Shown: positions 1 to 7,675, numbered from the stretch's first letter. The stretch is 14,085 nucleotides of DNA from Porphyromonadaceae bacterium UBA7141 (GCA_002491945.1 DKWX01000018.1:4861-18945), one strand, 5' to 3'. Program-made: numbers and translations. Notes: generated by a model not told the origin, from the sequence alone.

Positions 1-47
1 AAAAAACAGTCCCGCATATTGTATTAATTAAATTTGAACACTTGCTT
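1..47 (+). repeat. 184-bp dispersed repeat, copy 1 (only the 47-bp short arm is inside the window)
   Basis: These 47 bases match, with a few substitutions, the right-hand arm of the complete copy at 7803-7986 and, inverted, the left arm of the copy at 13232-13415. The arm runs from an A6 tract through GCATATTGTA to the outer end ACTTGCTT, compared with ACTTACTT in the other copies. The element is cut by the window start, so its core and other arm cannot be seen. Its outer end lies directly against the start of a decayed galactokinase fragment. Confidence 0.85.
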
Positions 48-218
48 ATGAATACACTTAAGAGTGAAATCAACCGCCACTTCACCGGGCGCTTCGGCCA
101 CTCCGGCACCTTGTATGCTTCTGCCTGACGCATCAATCTGATTGGCGAACATACGGACTACAACGGATGATTCGTCTTCCCCATAGTCATCTCCGACGGA
201 GCGCGCCGCCTCGACTGA
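48..218 (+). pseudogene. galK: Galactokinase N-terminal fragment, degenerate
   Basis: From the ATG at 48 the frame reads MNTLKSEINRHF, then LYASA-stop-RINLIGEHTDYNG-stop-FVFP. This is the galactokinase signature (family form: SPGRINLIGEHTDYNGGFVFP), which forms part of the sugar- and ATP-binding N-terminus of the GHMP kinase fold. In-frame TGA codons lie at 126-128 and 168-170, both exactly where the family has glycine. A third TGA at 216-218 comes just after similarity fades. Only about 55 of the usual 380 or so residues can be recognised, so this is a truncated relic and not an active gene. It begins one base after the outer end of the dispersed repeat, so the repeat may mark a rearrangement breakpoint (inference). 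From 219 to 309 I see nothing identifiable. Identification of the family is secure, and the pseudogene call follows from the truncation and the stops. Confidence 0.8.
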
Positions 219-309
219 CCCATATATCAGCCATTACCCTCTCACTGCCGAGAGACACGATCTTACTTAGAACACATATACTTACTTATCACTCCACTAT
301 ATCAGAACG

Positions 310-347
310 CCGGCTCCGGCAGCCTACAGAAGGCTGACCGGAGCCGG
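310..347 (-). terminator. Strong hairpin, probable terminator of the outer-membrane protein gene
   Basis: A perfect 10-bp outer stem (CCGGCTCCGG at 310-319 with CCGGAGCCGG at 338-347) encloses a second 6-bp stem (CAGCCT/AGGCTG) and a 5-nt loop. A single bulged A at 337 separates the two stems. It lies 32 bp beyond the stop codon of the minus-strand gene ending at 380. There is no T-tract on the minus-strand side. A short T4 follows on the plus-strand side, so it could work in either direction or act mainly as a transcript-end stabiliser. Confidence 0.65.
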
Positions 348-379
348 TATACTTTTCGTCTGTCGTGGAAACGGAATAA

Positions 380-841
380 TCAGAAGTTATAGCCGATCTT
401 CATGTTGAAGCAGCTTGTGGAGCCGCTGCCCGACTGGGTCCAGCAATGGGCCAGATAACCGATGCCGCCATACCAGTTGCCGAACTTCAGACCGATCATC
501 GGGTTGACGAGCACAGCGCCGTAGTCGGTATTATCGGTATTGATTTCATAGCCTACATCGAAAGAGAAAAACGGATTGAGCGAACCGACACGGCCTGAGA
601 ATTCAGCCCGACCGAATATAGGGATCAGCGGCCCATGCTTAAAGTTCCATTCCTCCGTGATGCCCAGACCTAAACCCAAAGCGATGTTAGGATGCACCTT
701 GCCGGTGATGCCGCCCTGAATGTTGAATGCGGTATAGTGGTCGCCGGCAATCACAGGCTGAAATTCGAGGAAAGGAGATACGGCTGATGCCGAGAGGGCG
801 GCTCCGCCGAGAAGAACTGTTGAAAGTAAAAGTTTCTTCAT
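380..841 (-). CDS. Small outer-membrane beta-barrel protein (function unknown)
   Basis: The product is 153 residues from the ATG at 839-841. That start gives a clean signal peptide (MKKLLLSTVLLGGAALSASA) with signal peptidase I cleavage probably just after it. A GTG nine codons upstream would put extra residues before the signal peptide, so I reject it. The mature part is rich in glycine and aromatics, with alternating hydrophobic stretches such as YTAFNIQGG, IALGLGLGI, PFFSFDVGYEI and WYGGIGYLAHC. It ends in NMKIGYNF, a C-terminal beta-strand with terminal Phe typical of barrels inserted by the BAM machinery. This resembles the small 8-stranded OmpA/OmpW-like porin-family proteins common in Bacteroidales. 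Two cysteines near the C-terminus could form a disulphide in the last hairpin. It stands alone, with a palindrome in its leader and a strong hairpin after the stop. The barrel fold is well supported but no specific role can be assigned. Confidence 0.8.
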   Translation of the reverse strand: MKKLLLSTVLLGGAALSASAVSPFLEFQPVIAGDHYTAFNIQGGITGKVHPNIALGLGLGITEEWNFKHGPLIPIFGRAEFSGRVGSLNPFFSFDVGYEINTDNTDYGAVLVNPMIGLKFGNWYGGIGYLAHCWTQSGSGSTSCFNMKIGYNF

Positions 842-864
842 GACTTTAAATGTTTGAGTTGACA

Positions 865-882
865 GCACATAATATCATGTGC
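865..882 (-). promoter_or_regulatory. Palindrome in the leader of the outer-membrane protein gene
   Basis: GCACATAATATCATGTGC is an 18-bp near-perfect palindrome (16 of 18 positions symmetric), centred 32 bp before the ATG of the barrel protein. As RNA on the minus strand it would form a 6-bp perfect stem extended by a G-U and an A-U pair. It could be an operator or a leader hairpin. I could not find a confident TAnnTTTG promoter upstream of it. Confidence 0.35.
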
Positions 883-1036
883 GCTACTTGCCCGGACATC
901 AGATTTAGCATAATTCTGTAGCCATGGCATAGATGCATATATCAAAATTCGCACCCACTTACATTTATTAACATGCAAAGGCCCGATTTTGTTCGGCACT
1001 CACCCGTAATTTTTACTCACTCCACGATTTTTCATC

Positions 1037-1054
1037 GATATGGCGTCCCATATC
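1037..1054 (-). terminator. Short hairpin after the coiled-coil gene, possible terminator
   Basis: GATATGG (1037-1043), loop CGTC and CCATATC (1048-1054) form a perfect 7-bp stem with a 4-nt loop, 7 bp beyond the stop codon of the gene ending at 1062. The minus-strand sequence after it (GATGAAAAATCG) has no T-tract, so termination is plausible but weakly supported. Confidence 0.4.
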
Positions 1055-1061
1055 CCGCCCC

Positions 1062-1640
1062 TTATAAATCACCTAAAGACAGAAGCCAGTCTGTATCATC
1101 TGAGGCTGGGGTGATTTTAGGCCTGTCGGGAGCCATGCGTATCGGCAATGGCGGGGCAAAAGGGGACTCTCCCGGCTCAAGAAGTTCGGATTCAGAAGGA
1201 TCCGGGATTCCATCCTCGCATCGGGCATACTGAAGTCCGTTGCGACGTGACGACCATAGCTGACGCTCCAGTCTGGCTATACGCTCCTCATATTCTGAAC
1301 GCATATGCTGCATCTTCTCCCGCAGACTCACCATCTTCTCCAACTGCGAGGCCACACGCTCCATCTCAGCGCTTGCCGCTTCCCACTCTGTGAGCCGCTT
1401 TGACTGCTCGGTATTGACACGGCGCTGTTCATCGATATCTTCTTCGAGCCGGGTGCGCAGCTGTTCAAGCTGATTCTGCATACGGCGGCTTTCTGCCAGA
1501 GCCGACTCCTCGGCGTCAAGACGCTTCTCCAGTCTGTCGGCGCGTGACCGCAGCGAATCGCATTCGCCGCGCAACCTGGAAAGTTCGCGCCAGCTGCGAA
1601 AGGGATGCAGCCATAATGTCCATGCGGAATCTACATTCAT
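1062..1640 (-). CDS. Coiled-coil protein, translationally coupled to the receiver/PEP-synthase fusion
   Basis: The product is 192 residues with no recognised family. After a short Trp-rich start (WTLWLHPFRSW, residues 7-17), residues about 18-130 are almost continuous charged heptad-type sequence rich in Glu, Arg, Leu and Gln. This is a long alpha-helical coiled coil, probably dimeric. The tail (about 140-192) is Pro/Asp/Ser-rich and disordered-looking, ending in a short hydrophobic DTDWLLSLGDL motif that could be a docking peptide (inference). There is no signal peptide or membrane span, so it is probably cytoplasmic. Its ATG shares one base with the TGA of the upstream gene (TGATG at 1638-1642). 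This implies translational re-initiation and tight co-expression, and makes it a likely partner or scaffold for the 1007-residue signalling protein. High Arg/Glu content alone can mimic coiled coils, but the run here is long enough to trust. Confidence 0.75.
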   Translation of the reverse strand: MNVDSAWTLWLHPFRSWRELSRLRGECDSLRSRADRLEKRLDAEESALAESRRMQNQLEQLRTRLEEDIDEQRRVNTEQSKRLTEWEAASAEMERVASQLEKMVSLREKMQHMRSEYEERIARLERQLWSSRRNGLQYARCEDGIPDPSESELLEPGESPFAPPLPIRMAPDRPKITPASDDTDWLLSLGDL

Positions 1641-4600
1641 CAGGGTTCCTCGATATTCATTCCGGAGTCATCGGCCACTCCGGCCACTCCGGGCTTCACC
1701 ACGATACCCTTCGATTTGCGACCGTTGATTGCTATGGCCAGAGGCTCATCAAACGCCACGATACGCAGCGCCTCCGACTCATATACGGCCGGCCTCGACT
1801 CAAGCCACTCCATATCAATCATCCCCGAGTTGCCGGGCTGGTCAATAGTGAAATATCCTACGCCGAATGATGTAAGGTTCTGGAAGAAATGGGTGCCCTG
1901 GGAGGGCTCGATACGGTAGCCCGGGAGCGCCGACTCCACAATCAGTCGGGCTCCGGCTATCTGGGGCCATTTCACGGGGATGCCAAGAGCGGAGTCCGAC
2001 GAGCCCCAGCGTCCCGGGCCTATGAGAATGTAGGGCAGATTACGCTCCACCATGTCGCGGTTTATGCGGTCTACCTCAGCTGCCGTGGCCACATTTTGTG
2101 CTGAATCGAACGTATCCGGTCTTACATACACTATATGCCGCACACCATCCATTATCCCATGCCCCAGGGCCGTGTCGCTGCGAAGTATCAGATCGGCATC
2201 GGCCACATCGAGCAGCGAGTCATCGAGCATCTCCTTCTTGTCGACAATCGGGCGGATCTGAAGCCAATATACCGTACCCTTATGCTTGGAGCGCATTGCA
2301 TCGGGACTGATATTGCCGGCGAACTCGATTTCTACCGGACGTCCCATCTCATACTGTCCCGTAGAAAGCATGAAATCCACAATCTGAGCCAGCGGGAAGA
2401 CACCGTGGCTGAGCACATTGGCGAATGTGACGACTTTCCGTCCGGTGCCGGCATCGGTGTCGCGGAGCACACCGTTGTTCATATCGAATGTCGACACCAG
2501 ATAACGCAACGCCCCGGTGCGGACTGCATCACCGACACTTACCTTTACTATATTGAATGAATCATCCGTACTGAAGTCCTTGCACCCGCCGCCATCCGAC
2601 GGGAGGGCGTAGAGACGCGTCTGCGTGTCGCGCAATGCAAGCTGCAGGGTCGATGTCTGAAGCACCTTGCCCGGATGCTTCGGCGAGAAGCGCAGGGCCA
2701 TCCCGCCGTCTACGATATACTTTCCAAGTCCCACAGCCACTTCAGCCACACCGTCTTCAGCCACCTCATCGTTTATGGGATAATAATTGAGCGACCGCCC
2801 CACCCCGGAGAATCCGGGATAATATAGTCCCTGATGGTCTTCTCCCACCACCTCCTGCAGTATCACGGCCATTTTTTCCTGGTCAATCACATTGCTCGTG
2901 GCATTCATATATGCTTTAGAATCAGCAAAAAACACTGAGGCATAGACACTCTTCACCGCATCGCATAGCAGACGCAGCCGCTCCGTGCGGTCGGCGAGGA
3001 ACGGAATCATATATGTGGAGTATATCCCCGCGAAGGGCTGATAATGGGAATCTTCAAGCAGGGAGGACGAGCGCACGGCCAATGGACGGTCCACGACTTC
3101 GAACAGGGCCATGAAATTGTCGATCAGATCCTGAGGCAGAGAGGCGGCAAGGAAGGTATGGAGTATTTCGTCGTCGGAGGCATCTGAAAGTGCAATGGGA
3201 TACAGGTTGTTGCTCTCCATAAAGTCGTCGAATATATCAGTGCAGAGCACAACTGTGCGCGGGATTGTGATTTCCACTCCCTGATAATCCTCGCACAAGG
3301 GGTGGCGCTTTATAATCTGGTCAATGAATGCCAGGCCACGCCCTTTGCCGCCGAGCGAGCCTTCGCCGATACGGGCGAAATTGCTGTATCGGTCGAAACG
3401 GTCGGCCTGGAATATGGCCACTACGCCACGATTCTTCATCCGACGGTATTTGACTATGCACTCCAGTATCAGTTTGCGCACTGCATCAGCCTCGTCCATA
3501 CTGTTGAAACGGTAACTGCGTATCGCCTCTGCTATTGGGAAGAGGGCACGAGAGGAGAACCATCGGCTCACCTCATTGGACGCGCACAGGCCGAAAAGTT
3601 CCTGGTCAGGTATTTCTCCCACAGAGCGCTGCATCTCCTTTAGGGTTGAGATCCGCAGCAGTTCATGTCCGTCTTTGAGGTCGCGCACCACGAAATCGCC
3701 GAATCCGAAATATCGGCTTACGGCATTCCGCAGGTCAAGCGGAAGGGTCTTTGAGTTCTTGTCGAGAAATACAAGCCCGTCGCGCTCAGCCTGGACAGCA
3801 TTGACGCTCTCCTGGCTCTCGATGATGATTGGCATATAGGGATCCTGCTCATGCACAAACCGTGCGAAGCGGAAACCTGCGCCGGGATCCTTCACGCCAT
3901 CGCGTGGGAAACGCACATCGGATATGATGCCGAGCATACTGCGTCCGTAACGCTCAAAGAGGGCGCATGCCTCGTTGTAGTCACGTGCCAGAAGCACCTT
4001 CGGACGCCCGCGCATACGCAGCATCTGTTCATGCGCGTTGAGCGCTTCTTTCGAAAATTTCACACTCTGCTTGAGCAGGTATTTGTATAGGGTAGGGAGA
4101 ATCGAGGAGTAGAAACGGATTGAGTCTTCGACCAGCAGGATACATTGCACTCCGACATCGATAATATCGGCTTCTGCATTCATGCGGTCTTCGATAAGTT
4201 TGATGATGGCAAGGATAAGATCCACATTGCCAAGCCATGAGAATACGTAATCCACGCCGCGGAGGTCTTCGTTGGCGATCCGGCGGCGCACCTCTTTAGA
4301 GAATGGCGTAAGCACCACAAACGGGATATCGGGATACAGAGCGTCAAACTGCCGGGCCTCGCGGAATGTCTCGCTGATGTCGACACCCGGCATTGCAATA
4401 ATTAGGTCGAAATCCTTTTCCTCCAGCTGACGTCGGGCTTCTGCATATGTAGCCACTTTGGTGAAACGCGGAGGCGATGACAGATTGAGAGATACATACT
4501 CGAAATAGACCTGTTCATCTACACGCCCGTCTTCCTCCATCATGAAGGCATCATATGGTGTGGCGATAAGCAGGACATTGAAAATACGCTTCTGCATCAG

Positions 4601-4663
4601 ATTCTGAAAAGCAGTATCTTTCAGATAGAGCGTGCTGAGAAGATTGTCGTCGATGGTGTGCAT
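1640..4663 (-). CDS. Receiver domain fused to PEP-synthase-type ATP-grasp (PPDK_N) protein
   Basis: The product is 1007 residues. Residues about 25-160 look like a degenerate receiver: the fold pattern is present but the acidic pocket and phospho-acceptor Asp are missing (LIIAMPGV at the acceptor position). Residues about 170-320 form a second receiver with all key residues: E179-D180 (LVEDS), acceptor D249 (ISDVRFPRDG), S283 and K302 (LDKNS). Residues about 428-806 match the nucleotide-binding domain of PEP synthase/pyruvate phosphate dikinase: glycine-rich GEGSLGGKGRGLAFI (433-447), LAVRSSSLLED (528-538), and the ATP-grasp end with E778/E780 and Q802-I-R804-P. A C-terminal domain (about 840-1007, with LIGPGRWGSSD) follows. 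The swivelling phosphohistidine domain (GG-x-SH-A) and the PEP-binding TIM barrel of true PEP synthases are absent, so it cannot run the full pyruvate-to-PEP reaction. It is more likely a phosphorylation-controlled ATP-binding regulator or phosphotransfer protein. Databases label relatives as PEP/pyruvate-binding domain proteins. It is cytoplasmic, with the coiled-coil gene coupled downstream. Confidence 0.85.
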   Translation of the reverse strand: MHTIDDNLLSTLYLKDTAFQNLMQKRIFNVLLIATPYDAFMMEEDGRVDEQVYFEYVSLNLSSPPRFTKVATYAEARRQLEEKDFDLIIAMPGVDISETFREARQFDALYPDIPFVVLTPFSKEVRRRIANEDLRGVDYVFSWLGNVDLILAIIKLIEDRMNAEADIIDVGVQCILLVEDSIRFYSSILPTLYKYLLKQSVKFSKEALNAHEQMLRMRGRPKVLLARDYNEACALFERYGRSMLGIISDVRFPRDGVKDPGAGFRFARFVHEQDPYMPIIIESQESVNAVQAERDGLVFLDKNSKTLPLDLRNAVSRYFGFGDFVVRDLKDGHELLRISTLKEMQRSVGEIPDQELFGLCASNEVSRWFSSRALFPIAEAIRSYRFNSMDEADAVRKLILECIVKYRRMKNRGVVAIFQADRFDRYSNFARIGEGSLGGKGRGLAFIDQIIKRHPLCEDYQGVEITIPRTVVLCTDIFDDFMESNNLYPIALSDASDDEILHTFLAASLPQDLIDNFMALFEVVDRPLAVRSSSLLEDSHYQPFAGIYSTYMIPFLADRTERLRLLCDAVKSVYASVFFADSKAYMNATSNVIDQEKMAVILQEVVGEDHQGLYYPGFSGVGRSLNYYPINDEVAEDGVAEVAVGLGKYIVDGGMALRFSPKHPGKVLQTSTLQLALRDTQTRLYALPSDGGGCKDFSTDDSFNIVKVSVGDAVRTGALRYLVSTFDMNNGVLRDTDAGTGRKVVTFANVLSHGVFPLAQIVDFMLSTGQYEMGRPVEIEFAGNISPDAMRSKHKGTVYWLQIRPIVDKKEMLDDSLLDVADADLILRSDTALGHGIMDGVRHIVYVRPDTFDSAQNVATAAEVDRINRDMVERNLPYILIGPGRWGSSDSALGIPVKWPQIAGARLIVESALPGYRIEPSQGTHFFQNLTSFGVGYFTIDQPGNSGMIDMEWLESRPAVYESEALRIVAFDEPLAIAINGRKSKGIVVKPGVAGVADDSGMNIEEP

Positions 4664-4797
4664 ATGTCAGGCCGGTGTGAGTTTACATAGAGAGGCAGGC
4701 GACAACGCCGCGCATAGATAATTGCCCGGATGTATGGAGAGGCATGTTACATTGATGATAGGCGAAGAGGGAGAGTTGCGAGGAGAGAGGAGAGGGA

Positions 4798-5565
4798 TTA
4801 TTTGCCGGGTTCGCCGTTGATCTTTGTCAGGAAAGCGTCGAGGGCGGCAGTCATCGAGGGGTATTCAGGAGTCGGGGCGGAGTAGTCGAGACGCAGCCCT
4901 GCATCAGTGACGGCCGAGGCCGTGGGGAGTCCGTAGGTGCCTATGTATACCTTTGGGTCATCCTGGTTGAAATCGGGGAAATTCTTCTTGAGCGAATCGA
5001 TACCTGCGGGACTGAAGAAGAGCAGCATGTCGAAATCGAATGGTTCATCAGGACCGAAGTCGTTGCTGACGGTTCGGTACATCACTACCTTGTCATAATT
5101 GATGCCGAGTTTGTCGAGTTCGGGTGCGCCGGAGTCGTGGACATCGCTGACCGGGAACAGGAAGCGCTCTCCCTTGTTCTTGTTGATTGCGGCAAGGAGC
5201 TGCGTATCGTTGAGTTTGCCGGTGGCAGAGAAGAATATCTTGCGCTTGCGGTAGACGATATATTTCTGCAGGTAAAGGGCGATGCTCTCGGATGTGCAGA
5301 AGTATTTGGTGGTGTCGGGCACGCTCACTCTTGTCTCCTCACAGAGACGGAAGAAGTTGTCGACAGCATGGCGGCTCGAAAGCACGACAGCGGTATAGTC
5401 GGCAAGATTCACCTTCTGGTGGCGGAATTCCTTGACACTGAGCCCTTCTACTTTGATAAAGGGACGAAATACCACTTCCACTCCATGACGCTCCGCGATA
5501 TCGTAATAAGGTGATTTGGGAGTGGAGGGTTTGGGCTGTGATACCAGTATTTTCTTTATGCTCAT
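4798..5565 (-). CDS. hemD: Uroporphyrinogen-III synthase family protein
   Basis: The product is 255 residues, close to the usual length for this family, which cyclises hydroxymethylbilane with inversion of ring D in heme/corrin synthesis. The two-lobed pattern is visible: start IKKILVSQPKP, lobe-2 motif VVLSSRHAVDNFF (60-72), then LLFFSPAGIDSL (181-192), and the late IGTYGLPTASAVTDAGL (208-224), the family's 'IG..TA.A....G' signature. The protein family has few invariant catalytic residues, so activity cannot be read from sequence. Start: ATG at 5563-5565. It lies 113 bp after DUF4271 in the same direction, an arrangement I recognise from other Bacteroidales (epimerase, DUF4271, hemD). No other heme gene is adjacent. 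The 134 bp after it, before the 1007-residue gene, show no clear terminator, so read-through is possible. In gut Bacteroidales that lack a full heme pathway, these HemD-like proteins may have another role (inference). Confidence 0.85.
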   Translation of the reverse strand: MSIKKILVSQPKPSTPKSPYYDIAERHGVEVVFRPFIKVEGLSVKEFRHQKVNLADYTAVVLSSRHAVDNFFRLCEETRVSVPDTTKYFCTSESIALYLQKYIVYRKRKIFFSATGKLNDTQLLAAINKNKGERFLFPVSDVHDSGAPELDKLGINYDKVVMYRTVSNDFGPDEPFDFDMLLFFSPAGIDSLKKNFPDFNQDDPKVYIGTYGLPTASAVTDAGLRLDYSAPTPEYPSMTAALDAFLTKINGEPGK

Positions 5566-5678
5566 TTTGAAGTGAACGGGATGATTATGAATCTGTCCGG
5601 GAAGAGAGTCGGTGAAGGCTGTAGGACGGCAATCCCCCTGACAGCTGCCGCCGCTTCCCTACAGTTATAACACTCTTT

Positions 5679-6674
5679 TCAGAGGATAGTTGCACATAGC
5701 GCTACTGTCGAGATATAGAGCAGTATCAAGGGTACGATTTCCAAACTGCAAAGATAATACAAAAATAGCAACCACGAGGTAATTTCCTTGAAGAAAATCC
5801 GGAATCCCTTTACAATAAACATCATTTTGGCCGCCACGAAGCCTCCGAGGGCTATCCACAGTATCAATGTGGGGTTGTCAGGATAGCATATGGCGAGCAA
5901 TGCCAAGGGGAAAAATATCAGTGTGGAGAGGCCGCTGACGGCCAGATATCCGGTGAGCCACATGCGTGTATGCAGCTTGTCGCTGAAGACTCGTCCGACG
6001 GTGTTGTAGAGCGCTGTCATCAGAATCTGCCATATCATGGTGACGCCAATGGATATGGCTATTGCTTGCGGAACACGGTCGCTACCCCACCCTCCATCGG
6101 GTATTGCGCCGGGGATGAATGCGCGTAGCGAAGCCGATATTTCAGGGTCGTCGAGGGTGTATTGTATCAATGTATAGAGCAGCACTCCCACCGACAGGCA
6201 CCAGAGCACATTGAGGATCAGCATAAACGACTCCTCACGCACCGTTTCGTCGAATACGTTGCGGCGCTCTCTCACCTCGACTGCATCGCGGAACAATGCC
6301 GACAGGTATTTGGAATTGCTTCGGAAGCGTATGGCCACTATTACGAATAGCACCGTGAGCGATGTGAGTATCCACGACATCCCCCACCCATCGGTCTGCG
6401 GCCCGTGATTGGCCGGAAGATCGGTCACTTCGGGAGGATCGAGCATTATATAGTAGAGTGTATCGCCGGGCGCCGTATCTGCAGCCACACTGTCAGCTAC
6501 GGCCGTCGTGTCAGAACCGGATATCGCCGGTGCCGTCGGCCGCGCGGCCTTGCCGGAGGCACCGGCAGAGTCTGCCGGTGAACCGTGCGGTCTGACCTGG
6601 CTCGGTGCCTGCGCCACAGAATCCCCGAGACGTGCGGCGTGTTCATCTATGGGCAGCTGTAATATCAGAGCCAT
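5679..6674 (-). CDS. DUF4271 integral membrane protein
   Basis: The product is 331 residues. The N-terminal third (about 20-95) is Ala/Pro/Asp/Ser-rich and low in complexity, probably an extended, disordered segment. The rest is membrane-embedded, with likely spans at about 101-117, 150-172, 203-222, 240-263, 270-288 and 300-325. The motif ERRNVFDETVREE (136-148) and the closing FLYYLCSLEIVPLILLY (304-320) are the hallmarks of DUF4271, a Bacteroidetes family of unknown function. The ATG at 6672-6674 lies inside the end of the epimerase gene (10-bp overlap), and this start would add the low-complexity region. A later start is possible, but I see no other good ATG before the first span. Conserved placement between the epimerase and hemD suggests an envelope-related or electron-transport role, but that is inference only. 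Confidence 0.85.
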   Translation of the reverse strand: MALILQLPIDEHAARLGDSVAQAPSQVRPHGSPADSAGASGKAARPTAPAISGSDTTAVADSVAADTAPGDTLYYIMLDPPEVTDLPANHGPQTDGWGMSWILTSLTVLFVIVAIRFRSNSKYLSALFRDAVEVRERRNVFDETVREESFMLILNVLWCLSVGVLLYTLIQYTLDDPEISASLRAFIPGAIPDGGWGSDRVPQAIAISIGVTMIWQILMTALYNTVGRVFSDKLHTRMWLTGYLAVSGLSTLIFFPLALLAICYPDNPTLILWIALGGFVAAKMMFIVKGFRIFFKEITSWLLFLYYLCSLEIVPLILLYISTVALCATIL

Positions 6675-7675
6675 CCCTCTCTCTTATACCATTCAATACT
6701 GCGGGCGATTCCTTCACGAAGGTCCACCCGTGGGGCAAAGCCGAAATCCCGTCTTGCCTTGTCGACACTCACATTCCAGTTGCGCTGCGCCATGATGTTG
6801 TATTTGTCGGAGTTGAGGGTGGAGGGTTTCCCTTTGGCCGCCCCTATCTTCTCGGCAATCATGCATACACCACGCAGTCCCCATAGAGGCACCCTGAACG
6901 GCAGCACCACCTTTTTGCCCATTTCAGCCATGGCCATGCGCCTGAATTCGGCTTGGGTGTAGGCGTTGGGATGGGCTACGTTATAGACCTCTCCCACCGG
7001 CGCCTTCTCAAGCGCATCGAATACGGCCTCGGCAAGATCGCTGACATAAAGGAATGTCAGCTGCTGACGCCGGAATCCGACAGAGAAGTCAAACCCCTTG
7101 CGGATGGAATCAAACATGAGAAAATAATCATGGTCACGCGGCCCGTAAAGTCCGGTGGCCCGAAAGATGACATAGGGTATTCCCGACATCTGGAGTTCCA
7201 TTTCGGCTTTGAGTTTCGATGTGCCGTATCGTGTATTGGGCTGCGGCACCATCCGCTCAGTGAACGGCTCATAGCTTCCCTTCATCCCCGGCCCCATGGC
7301 AGAAAGCGAGGATATGAATAGGAATTTGGCCGGCACAAGATTCTCCCTCTGCAGAGCAGAGATGAAATCGCGGAGATAGCCGCAGTTGATGCGTGAGAAA
7401 TCGGCGAACCGTATGCACTTGGTGGCCCCGAGGTTGTAGACAATCCAGTCCCATCCACCCTCTGGGGCCGACTGACGCAATGTATCTGCCAAAGCCTCGA
7501 TGGGAACTTTCGCATCGAAGTCGAACACTGTGAAATGTATTCCCGGATCGGTAAGATACCGTCGCGAGGTGCTTTCCCTCACACCTGCCCATACCTCATA
7601 GCCCCGGCGCAGAGCCTCCTCGACTATGAATCCGCCGACAAATCCGCCGGCACCTACGACTAATACTTTCTCCAC
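6665..7675 (-). CDS. NAD(P)-dependent epimerase/dehydratase (extended SDR)
   Basis: The product is 336 residues, a normal length for extended short-chain dehydrogenases that modify nucleotide sugars or related substrates. The Rossmann motif VVGAGGFVGGFI (6-17) binds the nicotinamide dinucleotide. The active site is visible as serines in FISSLSAMG (120-128) and the YxxxK pair Y150/K154 in RYGTSKLKAE. FRATGLYGPRD is the conserved beta-6 segment, and VSDLAEAVFDALE is the usual later helix. The substrate cannot be told from sequence. Start: GTG at 7673-7675, chosen because an in-frame TAA lies three codons upstream and the Rossmann strand begins three residues in, so no ATG would fit. It is the first gene of an apparent operon with DUF4271 (10-bp overlap) and hemD. 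A 184-bp repeat element ends about 125 bp upstream and may supply part of its promoter. Confidence 0.9.
   Translation of the reverse strand: MEKVLVVGAGGFVGGFIVEEALRRGYEVWAGVRESTSRRYLTDPGIHFTVFDFDAKVPIEALADTLRQSAPEGGWDWIVYNLGATKCIRFADFSRINCGYLRDFISALQRENLVPAKFLFISSLSAMGPGMKGSYEPFTERMVPQPNTRYGTSKLKAEMELQMSGIPYVIFRATGLYGPRDHDYFLMFDSIRKGFDFSVGFRRQQLTFLYVSDLAEAVFDALEKAPVGEVYNVAHPNAYTQAEFRRMAMAEMGKKVVLPFRVPLWGLRGVCMIAEKIGAAKGKPSTLNSDKYNIMAQRNWNVSVDKARRDFGFAPRVDLREGIARSIEWYKREGWL

Noticed and set aside
48..218. UGA-as-glycine genetic code for the window
   Set aside because: Only the galK relic shows TGA at glycine sites. The large intact genes (for example 1640-4663 and 8104-8739) read to sensible family C-termini and end at their first TGA, so the window uses the standard bacterial code.
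842..1036. Promoter for the outer-membrane protein gene (TTTG ... GAATTTTG)
   Set aside because: The nearest match needs a 25-nt spacer, outside the 19-21 nt usual for Bacteroidetes promoters, and the -7 is imperfect.
973..1233. 86-codon plus-strand frame at the end of the coiled-coil gene
   Set aside because: It lies mostly antisense to the coiled-coil gene and has low-complexity composition without motifs.
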